A DNA stretch of 64,000 bases from Pleurotus ostreatus/Saccharomyces cerevisiae fusant (GCA_024196135.1 JAMQCK010000022.1:113443-177442); one strand, 5' to 3'. Shown: positions 11,710-22,444, counted from the stretch's first letter. Made by a program: numbers and translations. Notes: a model not told the origin generated them from the letters alone.

Positions 11710-12757
11710 ATGTCTGCACCACCGAAAGGTTACTACGTCCCCGCCGTTCTCTTCTACGATGACAAGGAGGAATTCGACGTGCCCGCGATCCAGGCACACG
11801 TCCTGCGTCTGGCTCAGGTGCATTCGTGACTAACGTTCTCAGCGTTACGGGGACTGATTCATCTCACTAGGGAGGTGTGACTGGCATCTTGGTCCAGGGA
11901 AGCAACGGGGAAGCCCAGTACTTGACGCGCGAGGAGCGGAAGACCGCGATCGCGCTGACACGAAAGACCCTCGACGACAATGGTTTTCAGAACACGCTCG
12001 TGATCGCCGGTACTGGCTCTCAGTCCACGCGCGAGACTATACAGTTCTGCGTCGATGCGAAGGAATCTGGAGCGAGTCACGCGTTGGTGCTCACCTCGTC
12101 CACCTGGCCGCCCCAAATGACCCCGGACAACATCATCCGCTTCCACACCGCTGTGCGTAGTTCATGCATTTGCTGCCAGTGCACGCCAGCACTTGCTAAC
12201 GCGTCCCCTCCTACCAGGTCGCCGACGCCTCCCCCATCCCCATCATGATCTACAACTTCCCCACCGTCACCGCCGGCATCGACCTCGACTCGGACGTGAT
12301 CGGCGCACTCGCCGCCCACCCCAACATCGTCGGCACGAAGCTCTCCTGCGGCAGTATCGGCAAGCTCCACCGCCTCGCGTCCTCCTTCCCCGCGTCCGAG
12401 TTCGCCACCTTCGCCGGCAAGTCCGAGTTCTTCGTGCAGGGGCTGCTATCTGGGGGGGCCGGAGGCATCACCGCACTCGTGAACGTCATCCCGAAGGTGC
12501 ACGGGAAGGCGTTCGCGCTGTGGAAGGAGGGCAAGCTCGAAGAGGCGCTGGCGCTGCAGGCGAAGATGGGACACGCGGACTGGACGGTATCGAAGTTGGG
12601 TGGGATTGGGGGCGTGAAGGCGGTGGTGACGCAGGCGTTTGGGTATGGCGCGCCGAATGTGCGCAGCCCGCTGAAGTCGGTGAACCCGGCGAGCTTGCAA
12701 GAGAACAAGTATTTTAAGACGTTGCAAGAGATGATTGAGCTGGAAAAGTCGTTATAA
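11710..12757 (+). CDS. DHDPS/NAL-superfamily aldolase (HOGA-like)
   Basis: A 309-residue class I aldolase of the dihydrodipicolinate synthase/N-acetylneuraminate lyase superfamily. Exons 11710-11817, 11871-12152 and 12218-12757. Family features: GGVTGILVQGSNGEAQYLT (substrate loop, G-S-N-G-E), NTLVIAGTGSQSTRETI, the active-site Tyr in IPIMIYNFP and the Schiff-base Lys in NIVGTKLSCG. Fungi make lysine by the aminoadipate route, so true DHDPS is not expected. The likely role is cleavage of a 2-keto-3-deoxy or 4-hydroxy-2-oxoglutarate-type substrate to pyruvate. The first donor (GTGCAT) is less usual than the others, but the joined protein is continuous. Divergent from MGM1. Confidence 0.9.
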
Positions 12758-12797
12758 ACGCGAAGGGACTGGATGAGGAAGGGACGTACTCGTGGCC

Positions 12798-14129
12798 TCA
12801 TGAGGGCTTGACGATGTAGTTTTGTATAGTAAATGTACACCAGGTACCAGTGGGCTGGACGGCGTGAGAAAGGAGTTGAAAGATACAGTCGAGAGATCCA
12901 TATACCGAAATTCGTGAACGCAGAAGTTCGCAGATAAATTGCCTCGGGGCCTCTTGACTTGGCTCTGCTGCTTCGTCACCGGAACCCCGCAACTCAGAGT
13001 CTTCATCCCCTTCTGCCTTCGCTGAGGCGATGGCCTCTGCGGGAGATAGCCACAGCGTTGCATCAGTCATGAATTGAAAAGACGGCCCAAGAGCAGGACG
13101 TCGGGTAGCTGCCTCAAATGCAGACAAGTTTGGGGCTTTAGGCCCTTCTCGAGGGGTCAGAGAGGAGGAATTGTTCAGAACCTAGACGACGTCAACGTTT
13201 TGTAGAACGATGGAGTCCTATGTCTCACAAGTACAGTCAGGTTTAGGTCTTGGGCACACTGACGAAGCTGGTGCATCAGGTCGGTCATGATCGCATGACC
13301 TTGAGCAGAGAAATTGCTGAAGAGGGGGCTCAAAAGCTTCCATATAGTGTCGACAATGAGGAAGCGGACTTTGCGGTAACTTGACGACTAATAAAAAGGG
13401 TTTCGTAAGCGTCCGAGAGCGTTCGAGAGCGGACTCACTGCCCGCAGCGTCTGAAGCACATCGAACATTGTGCTTACGTCGAAGGCGAGCGATACCTCGA
13501 ATCGCTCGAGTGCCGTTGCGTAAGGATCCTGTATGAAGCTGCGTGTAAGGCTATAGCTGACAGGGACTACGATGAACTTACGTCCGTAACTGCCCCGAGG
13601 ACCTGCATGGCTTTCTCCACGGTGAAATCCCCCGTTGTATCGACCCAGCAGGCGTAGCAGTCATCGTAGCGTACTAGGTGGCTGATCACGGTGTTGAGTG
13701 CAAGGCACTGGCAAAGTCGTTGAGCCCAAGGCTGATTTTCTCAGGTACCTTACATACCGTCTTTCCAGTCCTCTTGTCCCCAGAGATCTCATAGACGCGG
13801 CCTTCAACAAAACCATCGTTTCGCAGCATTGTGTCGAGATCCGGCAGTCCCGTGCTAGCGTGAGATGAGGAAGCTGCGCCGCCCTTCTGCTGTACAGCTG
13901 CGCTGCTTGAAAGGAGATCGTTGACTGATAGACCTTGGGACGATGAAGCGGCAGAAATAGACTCTATAGTGCCTTGTAATTGCCTCAGTGTAATTGTGCC
14001 GGGTGGCAGGCGGGCGATGAGCTCGTGCGGTGGGGGTCCAAAGAGAAGGTCGGTGTCAGTGAGTATTCCCAAGGACGCAAGAGCTTCAGAGACTTCGGGC
14101 GCGATGGAGAGCGAAGCCGCCAAACGCAT
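12798..14129 (-). CDS. RAD51 paralogue, RAD51D-like recombinational repair ATPase
   Basis: A 376-residue RecA/RAD51-fold protein. Exons, minus strand: 14129-13758, 13707-13582, 13528-13439, 13387-13229 and 13181-12798; all introns are phase 0 and 47-53 bp. An N-terminal part without enzymatic motifs is followed by STGLPDLDTMLRNDGF and Walker A GDKRTGKT (about residues 117-124). Then come ACWVDTTGDF and the hydrophobic Walker B strand RFLIVDTIWKLL. The C-terminal part has ALGPSFQFMTDATLWLS, matching the ALG-S segment of RAD51 paralogues near the C-terminus. RAD51 paralogues assist RAD51 loading in homologous recombination. The GTGLxxLD opening and the short RecA core favour RAD51D over RAD57/XRCC3, but assignment among paralogues is uncertain. 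It is divergent from the siderophore transporter. Confidence 0.8.
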
Positions 14130-14507
14130 TTTGGTGGTTGAAAGGAAAGAGCGGTTCGGCAAAACCCGAGCCTCAGATTGATTGCTGATGACGCTTAGAC
14201 TTGGCGGTCCGGTTGCTGACAGCCATGACAGGCAGTACAAACCTTGTCCCGAACGCTCACCATCTCCTCCTCGTCCTATCCTAACTTCGCTCTTGCAGGC
14301 ATTACTGACTGAAAGTCAACATCGTAATTGCAAATAATCACTTCGGGTCCGCGGGCGGGATTATTTTGTACCCCGCAAGTACCCGAATTTCAAACGATCT
14401 GGACTTTCTCGCGGTTGCAGCGTGGCCGCTTCATATCTCTTTATCTGATAAATCCCGGGCGCCTCCTCAGCACAGGGTGCTGCTTTCTGGCTTAGCTTCC
14501 CCCCACC
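14130..14507. promoter_or_regulatory. Divergent promoter region RAD51D-like / siderophore transporter
   Basis: 378 bp between divergent start codons. It holds the GATA palindrome listed separately, 57 bp before the transporter ATG. The transporter leader (14480-14507) is pyrimidine-rich. No clear TATA box is seen for the repair gene. Confidence 0.6.
14443..14451 (+). promoter_or_regulatory. ATCTGATAA, siderophore-type GATA repressor site
   Basis: The sequence TTATCTGATAA (14441-14451) contains a perfect match to ATCWGATAA, the site bound by iron-responsive fungal GATA repressors (SreA/Urbs1/Sre1 type). It lies 57-65 bp upstream of a siderophore transporter start codon, where such a repressor would act under iron sufficiency. 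The match is seen directly; function is inferred from the family. Confidence 0.7.
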
Positions 14508-16697
14508 ATGTCGCGCTCGAGGTCCCCCGGATATGGATACCAGTCGGTGCGTGTATAGGCCTTCTGCGCGCCTGTACCCATCGTTCAACTGTATCGGCAG
14601 ATATCCCGCGCCGAGGACGCCCCACCGCTGGACGGTGAGGATGGGAGCGACTCGGACGAGCGGACGACGCTCCTCACGGCGTCCGCAGGCTCCCGCCGGT
14701 CCAGCTTCTCGCAGCAAGAGCCGGAGTATGTCCAGTCGCAAGGCGTCACTCGAATGGAGGCGATCCACCGGGCGGTTAACCACCATCGCACCGGCAAGCG
14801 CACCCTCTACCTCATCGGGGCATCCATCATCGTCTGCGCGTGGGCGTACTCCCTCGACATGGCCACGACGTCGAATTACACCCCCCTCGCCGTGTCCTCA
14901 TTCAAGCAACACAGCAGTGGTCTCCCCTCCCTCTCCATCGCCACAAACGTGATCGCAGCTGTATGCAAGCCGTTCATTGCGAAGACGTCCGACATCACGT
15001 CCCGCCCATACACCTACATCCTCATCCTGTGCTTCTACGTCGCAGGGTACGTCACCGTCGCGCTGTCACCGACACTTGGCGTCTACGTCGCCGGAGAAAT
15101 CCTCGTCGCTATTGGCAGCTCTGGGCTCGACCTCATGAACGAAGTCATCGTCGCCGACTTAACGACCCTCGAGTGGAGAGCGTTCGTTGGGTCCATGCTG
15201 TCGACGCCCTTCCTTATCAATACCTGGTTCTCCGGCCGGATCGTCGAGGCATTCAGTACCGGGGAGCGGTGGCGCTGGGGGTATGGCATGTTTGCTATCA
15301 TTATGCCTGTCGTGCTGGCACCTGCCATCGCGACCTTGATCCACCTCGATCGAGAAGCGCAGCGCGAAGGCATCGTCAACATTGCGTCCAGCAACGCGGC
15401 ACGCCGAGCTGCGCGTGTCGAGGCAGAGGGTAGCGATGTCCCCCGAGGCCTCGTCGTCGCTAAGCTCGTGGAGGAGCAGCCGACATGGTTGGAGCAAACG
15501 CGCAAGAATCTGATTGAAATTGACGCGATTGGCTTGCTCCTCCTGGGCTTCGGCTGGGGAATGGTCTTGCTACCGTTCGTGCTGAACAGCAAGATGAAGG
15601 AGGGCTGGGAAAGTCCGCGCATGATCATCATGGAAATCCTTGGCATCTCATCCCTCGCCGGGTATATCTACTACGAGACCTACCACTCTCCAATGCCCAG
15701 CGCGCCTCGACGACTGCTCACCAATCGTACTTTCATTTCCGCGATCATCATAGATTTTGTTTATATGCGTGAGTAACGCTCCTTCACCGCTCATGTATCG
15801 GCGGCTAACCCTTCTTAGTTTGCGGCTTCCTTCGCTCTGTGTACTTCCCATCATACGTCCTCATCGTCAAGACGTGGTCCACCCGCAATTGGGTGTACTT
15901 CAATAACGTGAGAGCGCCTCATACTTCTTTATGTCCATTCATTCATCCCCTTTTAGACTACCACGTTCTCGCTATGCATCGCTGGTCTCATCGCGGGCCT
16001 CATCCAGCGGTGGACTCACCGGTATAAGATGCTCCAAATAGCGGGTCTCGTCGTGAAGATGATCGGCATTGGCGTCCTATTGGGCGGAACCAGCGCCTCG
16101 TCCTCCACGACCTCCCTCATCTCCTCGCAAATACTCATCGGCGCCGGTGGCGCGTGCAGCGTCGTAGGCTCTCGCGTCGCTTCTCAGGCCTCCGTCCCCC
16201 ACCAGGACCTCGCGCTTACCGTATCCCTTTTGGCCCTCTGGACGAAGATCGGCGCAGCCATTGGCTCCGCCGCCGCCGCCATGATCTGGAGTCACAAGAT
16301 GCCGGGGAACATGCGCCACTTCATGCCCTCGTACGTGACGGACGCGCAGATAAAGGAGTTCCTTGGGGACATCAAGAAGATCCGCGACTACGACATCGAC
16401 GACCCCATCCGCATCGGCGCCATCGCGGCGTACAAGGAGACGCTGTGGTACCTCATCACGCCCGCGCTGGTGCTGTCGATCATCCCCCTCATCGCGGCGT
16501 GCTTCCAGACGAACTTCTATCTCGGGAAGCAGCAGAACGCTGTCATGAACGTCGCGCCGGATGGCTCAAGGCTGGACGATCGGGAGTCGCAGCAGGCCAG
16601 GGAGGGCGCGAGGGCACGGTCGAGGTCGATGTCGAGGGGACGGCCGGCGCTCACCTTCAAGGCGAAGCTGCTGCGCTTCTGGGCGGGGAGGAAGTGA
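14508..16697 (+). CDS. MFS siderophore-iron transporter
   Basis: A 678-residue major-facilitator protein of the siderophore-iron:H+ symporter family (Sit1/Arn/Mir type), which imports ferric siderophores across the plasma membrane. Exons 14508-14546, 14601-15768, 15819-15907 and 15957-16697. A hydrophilic N-terminus (about 85 residues, acidic then Ser-rich) precedes the first helix RTLYLIGASIIVCAWAYSLD. The next loop has MATTSNYTPLAVSSF, the signature start of this family, followed by CKPFIAKTSDITSRPYTY, where MFS transporters carry their motif A loop. The central loop (about residues 245-290) is charged. Fourteen hydrophobic segments are expected and most can be counted. The C-terminus is basic (SMSRGRPALTFKAKLLRFW). 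The GATA site upstream supports iron regulation. The exact siderophore is unknown. Confidence 0.93.
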
Positions 16698-17485
16698 GGG
16701 GGCATGTGTATACATTGGAACTGGCACGAAAATATTCACCATCGTTTGGCATTGCGTGCGGCGGCGTCCGAGTCGTTAACGGGAGTCGCCGGCTAGCCAC
16801 CTATGTTATAAAAGCATTAGAAGCATGGAATTGTTGTATGTATCCCCTCTTGAGCACTTCTATTTATTAGACAATACCATTGGACTTGTTGACGGCTTTT
16901 TGTTGCAGTGGCAGGACTTCCCCTTCCCTCGTCTCGCAGGCGCTCGGTCTTGGCGGACAGGAAGGTGCTGTCCTATCGCAGAAAATCGGTGAGGAGATGC
17001 TGAAATGCGGGTTGGGCTGACTTGACCCGCGTGTCACCATCAGACTGTATCGTGAGTCGTGTGTTTGTACTAGGCCGAGCATCCCCAAGCTCCACTGCGT
17101 GCCACAAAGAATGTTTGGTCGCTGGTCAGTGGCACGTGTCCGTGACAGATGTGACACTCGTCACTGATACCGCCGACGCCAAGACCGAGGTTCAACTTCC
17201 CTTCAACAACTCCTTTCGGCATACGCACCCACCTCCGACTGAGTCGCTGGTTATTTCTGTCGCAGAGACTGGTTTGCAGGAGCCGCGCAGTCCTTTCGCC
17301 TCTCGCAAAGACTTTCGGCTTGCAAAATACGGCTTACATCCGTCGGTAGTGGAACCGATGGCCTGTAGCAGGCATAGATGGGTGCAGAGAATCTCGAGCT
17401 GATACCACTGGCGACACTAAGACTCGTCGCCGCTGCATCTATAAAAGAACGCCATGGGATCTGGAAATTCTCAGAATACCTAGCG
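16698..17485. other. Intergenic region
   Basis: 788 bp between the transporter and the atypical SDR, both on the plus strand. No coding motif is seen. The stretch CTATAAAAG at about 17440-17448, some 40 bp before the next ATG, is a possible TATA box for the SDR. Confidence 0.45.
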
Positions 17486-18454
17486 ATGCCTTCCCTCTCT
17501 ACAGCTAAGCAGTTCAACGCGTCTGTCGCCTCTTCGGCGAAAACCCCCGTTGGCGTCTTCATCGGAGGCACCTCTGGTATTGGGCGCGGTATGGCTGCTG
17601 CCTTTTCCCGCCACATGAAGGGCAACGCGCGCCTCATCATCATTGGTCGCAACAAGGCAGCCGCCGACGAGCTCATCGCCTCTCTCCCCGCCCCGGCGAA
17701 CACACTCTCCGAATTCCTCGCCTGCGACTGCAGCCTTATGCGCAACATCGACGCCGCGTGTGAGCAGCTCGCGAAGCGCGACCTGGAGAAGATCAACTAT
17801 CTGGTACTCACCATCGGCGCGGTCGAGACGCTCTCGCACGAGAAGACGGCGGAGGGGCTCGACAAGAACTGGGCGGCGATGTTCTTCGGGCGCTTCCGGT
17901 TTATACAGAACTTAGCGCCTGCGCTGGATCGATCGGCGGATGCTGGGGAGGAGGCGAAGGTCATGACTGTCGTGCGCGCCGGGATTGGCGCACCGCTGGA
18001 GTGGGATGAACTCGACATGTCTCGGAATGGGTTGAAGCGATGGGCGACGCAGATGCCGACGTACCACGACTTTGCGATGGCGGTGAGTGCACCCTACTGT
18101 CTTTGTAGATCGTGGCTTAATTATGGCGCTTAGGGCTTCGCGAAGCGGCACCCCAAGGTGACCTTCATCCACGCGAACCCAGGAGGAGTGTGGACGCCGC
18201 TGTTCCGACGTTCAGGGCCGCTGCTCGCCAAGATCCTTGCCTACCTCTTCGCACCTCTACTATGGCTGCTATCCATATCAGAGGAGCAATGTGGGGAGTA
18301 CATGATGTACGGCCTCTATCGGAGTGGGCCCGGGTTCAGCGACTTGGGAGAGAGGGGTGATGTTATCGAGCCGGGGTACAAGGGTACCGACGAGGAGGTT
18401 GAGAAGCTGTGGAACTGGGCGTACAACCGACCTGGGATACCGTACAAGCAGTAA
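17486..18454 (+). CDS. Atypical short-chain dehydrogenase lacking the YxxxK pair
   Basis: A 305-residue Rossmann-fold protein. Exons 17486-18082 and 18134-18454. The nucleotide-binding motif GGTSGIGRG and the following IIIGRN are normal, and the central NYLVLTIGA replaces the usual NNAG. Where classical SDRs have YxxxK, the joined protein reads YHDFAMAGFAKRHP, so the catalytic Lys is missing, and the expected Ser is not clear. The segment YxDxxxxxFAxxHPxVxFIHAxPG is characteristic of a fungal subfamily often annotated as secondary-metabolism oxidoreductases. The C-terminal half has a hydrophobic stretch ILAYLFAPLLWLL, suggesting membrane association. Possibly catalytically altered or a binding protein; substrate unknown. 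Confidence 0.82.
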
Positions 18455-19180
18455 TAGTGAGAATGTATCGCAGAAGCAGACACCATACGTTCACATATTT
18501 GCTCGTGTATGGGCGACGACAAGGACGTTCGGCAGATTCCGTAAGGTGAGCCTCGATTTGGACATGTTTGGACTTCGCCACTTGAACCTTACCATGATGC
18601 GTGATATCCAGGTGAACGTCCTGGGCAAGGTTGTGTCTATGGATATCCTATGTTCCCAAGTGTATTTGCCTTCGGGGCCTCTTCAGGAAGATTATCCTTC
18701 GGGACAATCCCGCGGCACTCAGTGGGGCGTGGAAACAGCAAGTAGCTGTACTTCCCAGGCGCTCCTTCCACGACCTACGGCTGTGGCACTCCGATAGCCG
18801 ACAGATCTCAAGCCCACTGCTGCAAGCGCTATGGATCGCCAGCATCTCGTTAGGTCCGAAGTCAACGGAACTCCTAGTCCCACTTGCACTCCTCTGTCGG
18901 AATATGCACTGACGTTGCAGGGGTTCTTTCTCTCTGTACTAGCGGACGCGAAGCCAGCCGCTTCATGGAGCTCATCTTATACTTATCCTCTATTACTCGC
19001 GACAGATGAAAGTCTGGCGACATGACAAGTGTGTGGTACTGTGCGCGTCTGCAGTGTACCCATGTCAACGGACCATATCAGCGTACAATCATTTAGGGAA
19101 GCCGGGCCCGCTACGATATTTGGCTGACTCTCACAACGTGTGGCTCTGCCAGCATGCTCCTCAGCGACATTAGGGTCTGG

Positions 19181-19188
19181 TATATAAG
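19181..19188 (+). promoter_or_regulatory. TATA box of the P450 gene
   Basis: TATATAAG lies 90-97 bp before the P450 ATG, slightly further than the 70-80 bp typical for other TATA boxes in this window. The extra distance is accounted for by the repeated leader that follows. Confidence 0.6.
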
Positions 19189-19217
19189 GTGACTCCCGCT
19201 GAAAGTGACCTCCCCAA

Positions 19218-19272
19218 CTGACACAGTACCCCCGAGCCGACATAGTACCCTCCGCGACACAGTATCTTTCTC
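19218..19272 (+). repeat. Three imperfect about 18 bp repeats in the P450 leader
   Basis: Units read CTGACACAGTACCCCCGAG, CCGACATAGTACCCTCCG and CGACACAGTATCTTTCTCC, sharing GACAYAGTA. They fall between the TATA box and the start codon, so they are probably transcribed as 5' untranslated sequence. Seen directly; no function is known. Confidence 0.65.
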
Positions 19273-19277
19273 CAGCG

Positions 19278-21766
19278 ATGTTCGCCAAAGCGTTCCTTAC
19301 TCTCGGTTCTCTCATCGTCGCCCGCCTCTTCTGGCGGCTCGTCAATCGTTTCGTGCTTCGTACCCCGCTGGACAATATACCTGGACCGGCGTCGCCCTCT
19401 GTTTTAACAGGTTCGAACGTTCGCTCATGGGCAGCCGCGTTGGGACGCTCACACGTCTTGACTACAGGGAATTTCCAGCAGCTGTATAGCGTTAGTGGGT
19501 GGGAGTTCCACGCCAAGCTGGCCAGGGAGTGTGAGTCGTTCTCCATTCATACAAATTGCCCTCCGCTGACGACCTTTGTCTTAGATGGCTCTGTCGTGCG
19601 GCTTACGGGCCCTTTGGGTGTACGTGGATCGCCAGGACGTTCACCGAGATCTGCTCATTGTGAATGCAGGAAAGGCAGCTCTATGTAGGGGACCCGAAGG
19701 CGCTGCATCACATTGTCGTCAAGGTCCGTTGAGGTGCTTGTTCACCCGCAATTACAGGCGCTTACATCCTTCCGCAGGATCAGGATGTCTACGAAGAGCA
19801 TCCTCAATTCATCTCGTACGTCTACCGGCAGGCCTACTTGCACCATAGCTCAACTCACACGCGTATAGGACGAACAGCCTCATTTTCGGGAATGGCCTTT
19901 TGTCGACCCAGGGTACGTCAGGCTGCGCCTCCGCTCGTGCTCCTTGACCCGCTCATACGGCTGCCAGGTGACAAGCATAAGAAACAGCGCAAGCTCATGA
20001 ACCCTGTCTTCTCTACCGCACACATGCGGAATATGAGTACGTCGCCGCGCGAGATTCTTCCTCCAAGATTGCTGACGTACTTTGGCTAACAGTTCCCATC
20101 TTCTACGAGGTCGTAGACGCTGTAAGTTGCTGTATCATCTGCCCTGCGGCTGCGAATCTAATGCCACTGTCTTCAGCTTCGCGCTACACTCGAGAAGCAG
20201 GCGGAGAAGGGTCCTCTCGAGATTGATCTCTTGTACTGGATGGGACGCACGGCTACCGAGCTGATCGGCCGCAGTGGCCTTGGGTACTCGTTTGACTCAC
20301 TGGCGCAGGGTGCACCCGAGCACCCCTACGCAACCAGCGTCAAGGAATACATGTAAGTCTCGTTATTTTGTATGGGTGCAGTGATGATGGCTAACTGGTA
20401 CTTGTGCAGCCCGACGATGTTCCGCCTGCAGATCCTGCGCGTCTACGTCCTCCCCAAGGTATACAACCTCGGGCCCGCCTGGCTGCGCCGCGCGGTCGTG
20501 AACCTCATCCCGTCGCCCACTATGCACGCGCTGCGCGATATGTCGGATTTGATGTGGAACACGTCGAAGGAGATATATTCCCAGAAGGTCGCGGCGTTGC
20601 AGGCGGGTGATGCGGCGGTGGAGAAGCAGGTTGGACAGGGGAAGGATCTTTTGAGCTTGCTTAGTACGTGGCCGTCACCTTCTCCCTCGGCGGCATTGCT
20701 TACAGCCGTTACAGTTCGCGAGAACATGAAGGCGGATGACCCGCTTCCAGAGGAGGAACTGCTTGCGCAGCTGACGTGAGTGGGCATTGAGACCGTGGCG
20801 CTGGTAACTAAGATCCCCGCTAGCACGCTGGTCTTCGCTGCGATGGACACGACATCGTCGGCGCTTTCGCGTACGTCGCACCTCCTCGCTACTCATCCTG
20901 AGGTGCAGGACCGTCTGCGCGCTGAGATTCGCGCTGCTATGGACGAGCACGGGAAGCTCTCTTACAACGAGCTCGAGTCGCTCCCGTACCTGGACGCTGT
21001 TTGCCGGGAGACCCTTCGTCTGTGCGTTGCTTCATACCTTTCTCACCCAAAACGCCGTGACTGATGTCTCGCCAGTTATCCGCCTGCTCCCCAACTTCTG
21101 CGCAGGTACGTTTCGATTTTCCCCAGCTCTGACAATATCTCTGATAAGCCTGTCAGAGTCAAGAAGGACGTCGTCCTGCCCTTTAGCAAGTCCATCATTG
21201 GCGAGGACGGGCGGGAGGTGTCCGAGGTTTTGGTTCCGGCGGGCACGGTCGTAGTCATTGCCATCATGAATGCGAACAGGAACAAGGAGATATGGGGCGA
21301 GGATGCCGATGAGTGGAAGCCTGAGCGTTGGCTCGAGCCGCTTCCTGCTTCGGTGACGGATGCTCATATTCCCGGTACGTATCCCGCGACGCTGGGCGTG
21401 AATGCGATAAACTCAAATGAGTTGCATCTCAGGCGTATACGGTAACCTAATGACCTTCCTGGGAGGCGGCAGGGCGTGCATGTGAGCGCTCTCATTCATT
21501 TCATGATCCAGCACTGTGGCTTATTTGCAACTTACAGAGGCTTCAAGTTCTCCCAGCTCGAGATGAGTGAGTCGGTCGCCGCTCTTCCGGAGATTGAAAT
21601 CTGACCAAATACTGCAGAAGTCGTCCTGGTCGAGCTGCTCAATGCCTTTAAGTTTTCCCTCAGCGAGAAGGAGGTATCGTGGCGTATGAGCAACATCGTT
21701 TCGCCCTTCATCAAGGAGCAGCCGGAGAAGTCGCAGCTTCCGACTGTCATCTCGAAGGCCGACTGA
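19278..21766 (+). CDS. Cytochrome P450 monooxygenase
   Basis: A haem-thiolate monooxygenase of about 542 residues, cut into 17 exons: 19278-19410, 19468-19530, 19585-19619, 19670-19723, 19778-19815, 19869-19912, 19968-20036, 20093-20121, 20177-20352, 20410-20663, 20715-20775, 20824-21021, 21076-21105, 21157-21374, 21433-21481, 21538-21566 and 21618-21766. An N-terminal hydrophobic anchor (FLTLGSLIVARLFWRLV) and the hinge IPGPASPS place it on the ER. Family motifs: HKKQRKLMNPVFS (C-helix region), FAAMDTTSSALSR (I-helix oxygen-binding motif), ETLR (ExxR) and the haem loop FLGGGRACIGFKFSQLE with the Cys ligand. The first intron (19411-19467, donor GTTCGA) is 57 bp and in frame; keeping it would add 19 residues, but removing it restores the usual LTGNFQQL. 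The clan cannot be named from sequence alone. Confidence 0.93.
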
Positions 21767-22023
21767 TGGTGATATAACTAGAGATGGACGGTGGTTTGGT
21801 GCGGTCCTTATACCTGATCTACTGTTTCTTTCGGCATGCAATGCATGACCTTCTCGCAGGCCTCACGTTCTCTTGATCTCGAGCTACATGTTGTTACCAT
21901 ACTAAAAATCCTCCGTATATTGACCCTTTACTGCATAATTTTCATCCCGCAGAGCGCAGTTTGGAACGGAGAGCTTTAGACGAGCACTCGGAACTTTCCG
22001 AGTTGAACCTCGAACGCCCACGA

Positions 22024-22031
22024 TCACGTGA
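22024..22031. promoter_or_regulatory. TCACGTGA palindrome (E-box type)
   Basis: A perfect 8 bp palindrome with a CACGTG core, the site type of bHLH factors. It lies about 415 bp upstream of the NmrA-like start and close to a second palindrome. Confidence 0.45.
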
Positions 22032-22043
22032 ATGTCATGAGAC

Positions 22044-22055
22044 CATGACGTCATG
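22044..22055. promoter_or_regulatory. CATGACGTCATG palindrome (CRE/ATF type)
   Basis: A perfect 12 bp palindrome whose core TGACGTCA (22046-22053) is the consensus of CREB/ATF-type bZIP factors, which in fungi act in stress responses. Seen directly; regulation is inferred. Confidence 0.5.
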
Positions 22056-22169
22056 TACTGTCCAGCTGGAACCACTTGAACAAGCCAGTGCCAGTCACCG
22101 TCTTCCAAGTTGGCCATGACTATCGCAGCCGACCTCGTCGGAAGAAACACCCTTACCCACCTCCCAAAT

Positions 22170-22211
22170 AGCCTGACCCATCGCCTGAACAGCCTGACCC
22201 AGCGCCTATCG
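22170..22211. repeat. 21 bp tandem duplication
   Basis: Two adjacent 21-base units, AGCCTGACCCATCGCCTGAAC and AGCCTGACCCAGCGCCTATCG, match at most positions. Non-coding, upstream of the NmrA-like gene. Confidence 0.65.
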
Positions 22212-22444
22212 ACTCGGCCTGAAGTGGGCTTACAGCGAACCTTCGGGTGTTCCTAACCGAAATCTGGAGGGTTCGCTGCTGATCAAGCTGCGCGGACTCT
22301 GATTGCTCATATTTGGTGATCTGAGTAAGAGCAGTGTGGGTCTCGCTGGTAATGCGAAGGCGGAGGAGGGTATAAAGGGTGGGGTGAGCAGACGCGGTAC
22401 CGGTTGAACAGTGTTCAGGCAGCAACAGAACAGCAACAAACACA

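Larger units (their letters stand above)
18455..19277. other. Intergenic region upstream of the P450 gene
   Basis: 823 bp with no convincing coding content. The right end contains the P450 core promoter (TATATAAG at 19181-19188) and a triplicated leader repeat, both listed separately. Confidence 0.5.
21767..22444. promoter_or_regulatory. P450 to NmrA-like intergenic region
   Basis: 678 bp holding two perfect palindromes (an E-box type and a CRE type), a 21 bp tandem duplication and a TATA box (TATAAAGG at 22371-22378, 67-74 bp before the next ATG). No coding sequence is recognised. Confidence 0.6.

Noticed and set aside
15083..15646. 187-codon minus-strand frame inside the siderophore transporter
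   Set aside because: Antisense of conserved transmembrane coding sequence; no support of its own.
19405..19420. GGTTCGAAC, resembling a tRNA B-box
   Set aside because: It lies at the first P450 intron donor, and no acceptor stem or A-box arrangement surrounds it.
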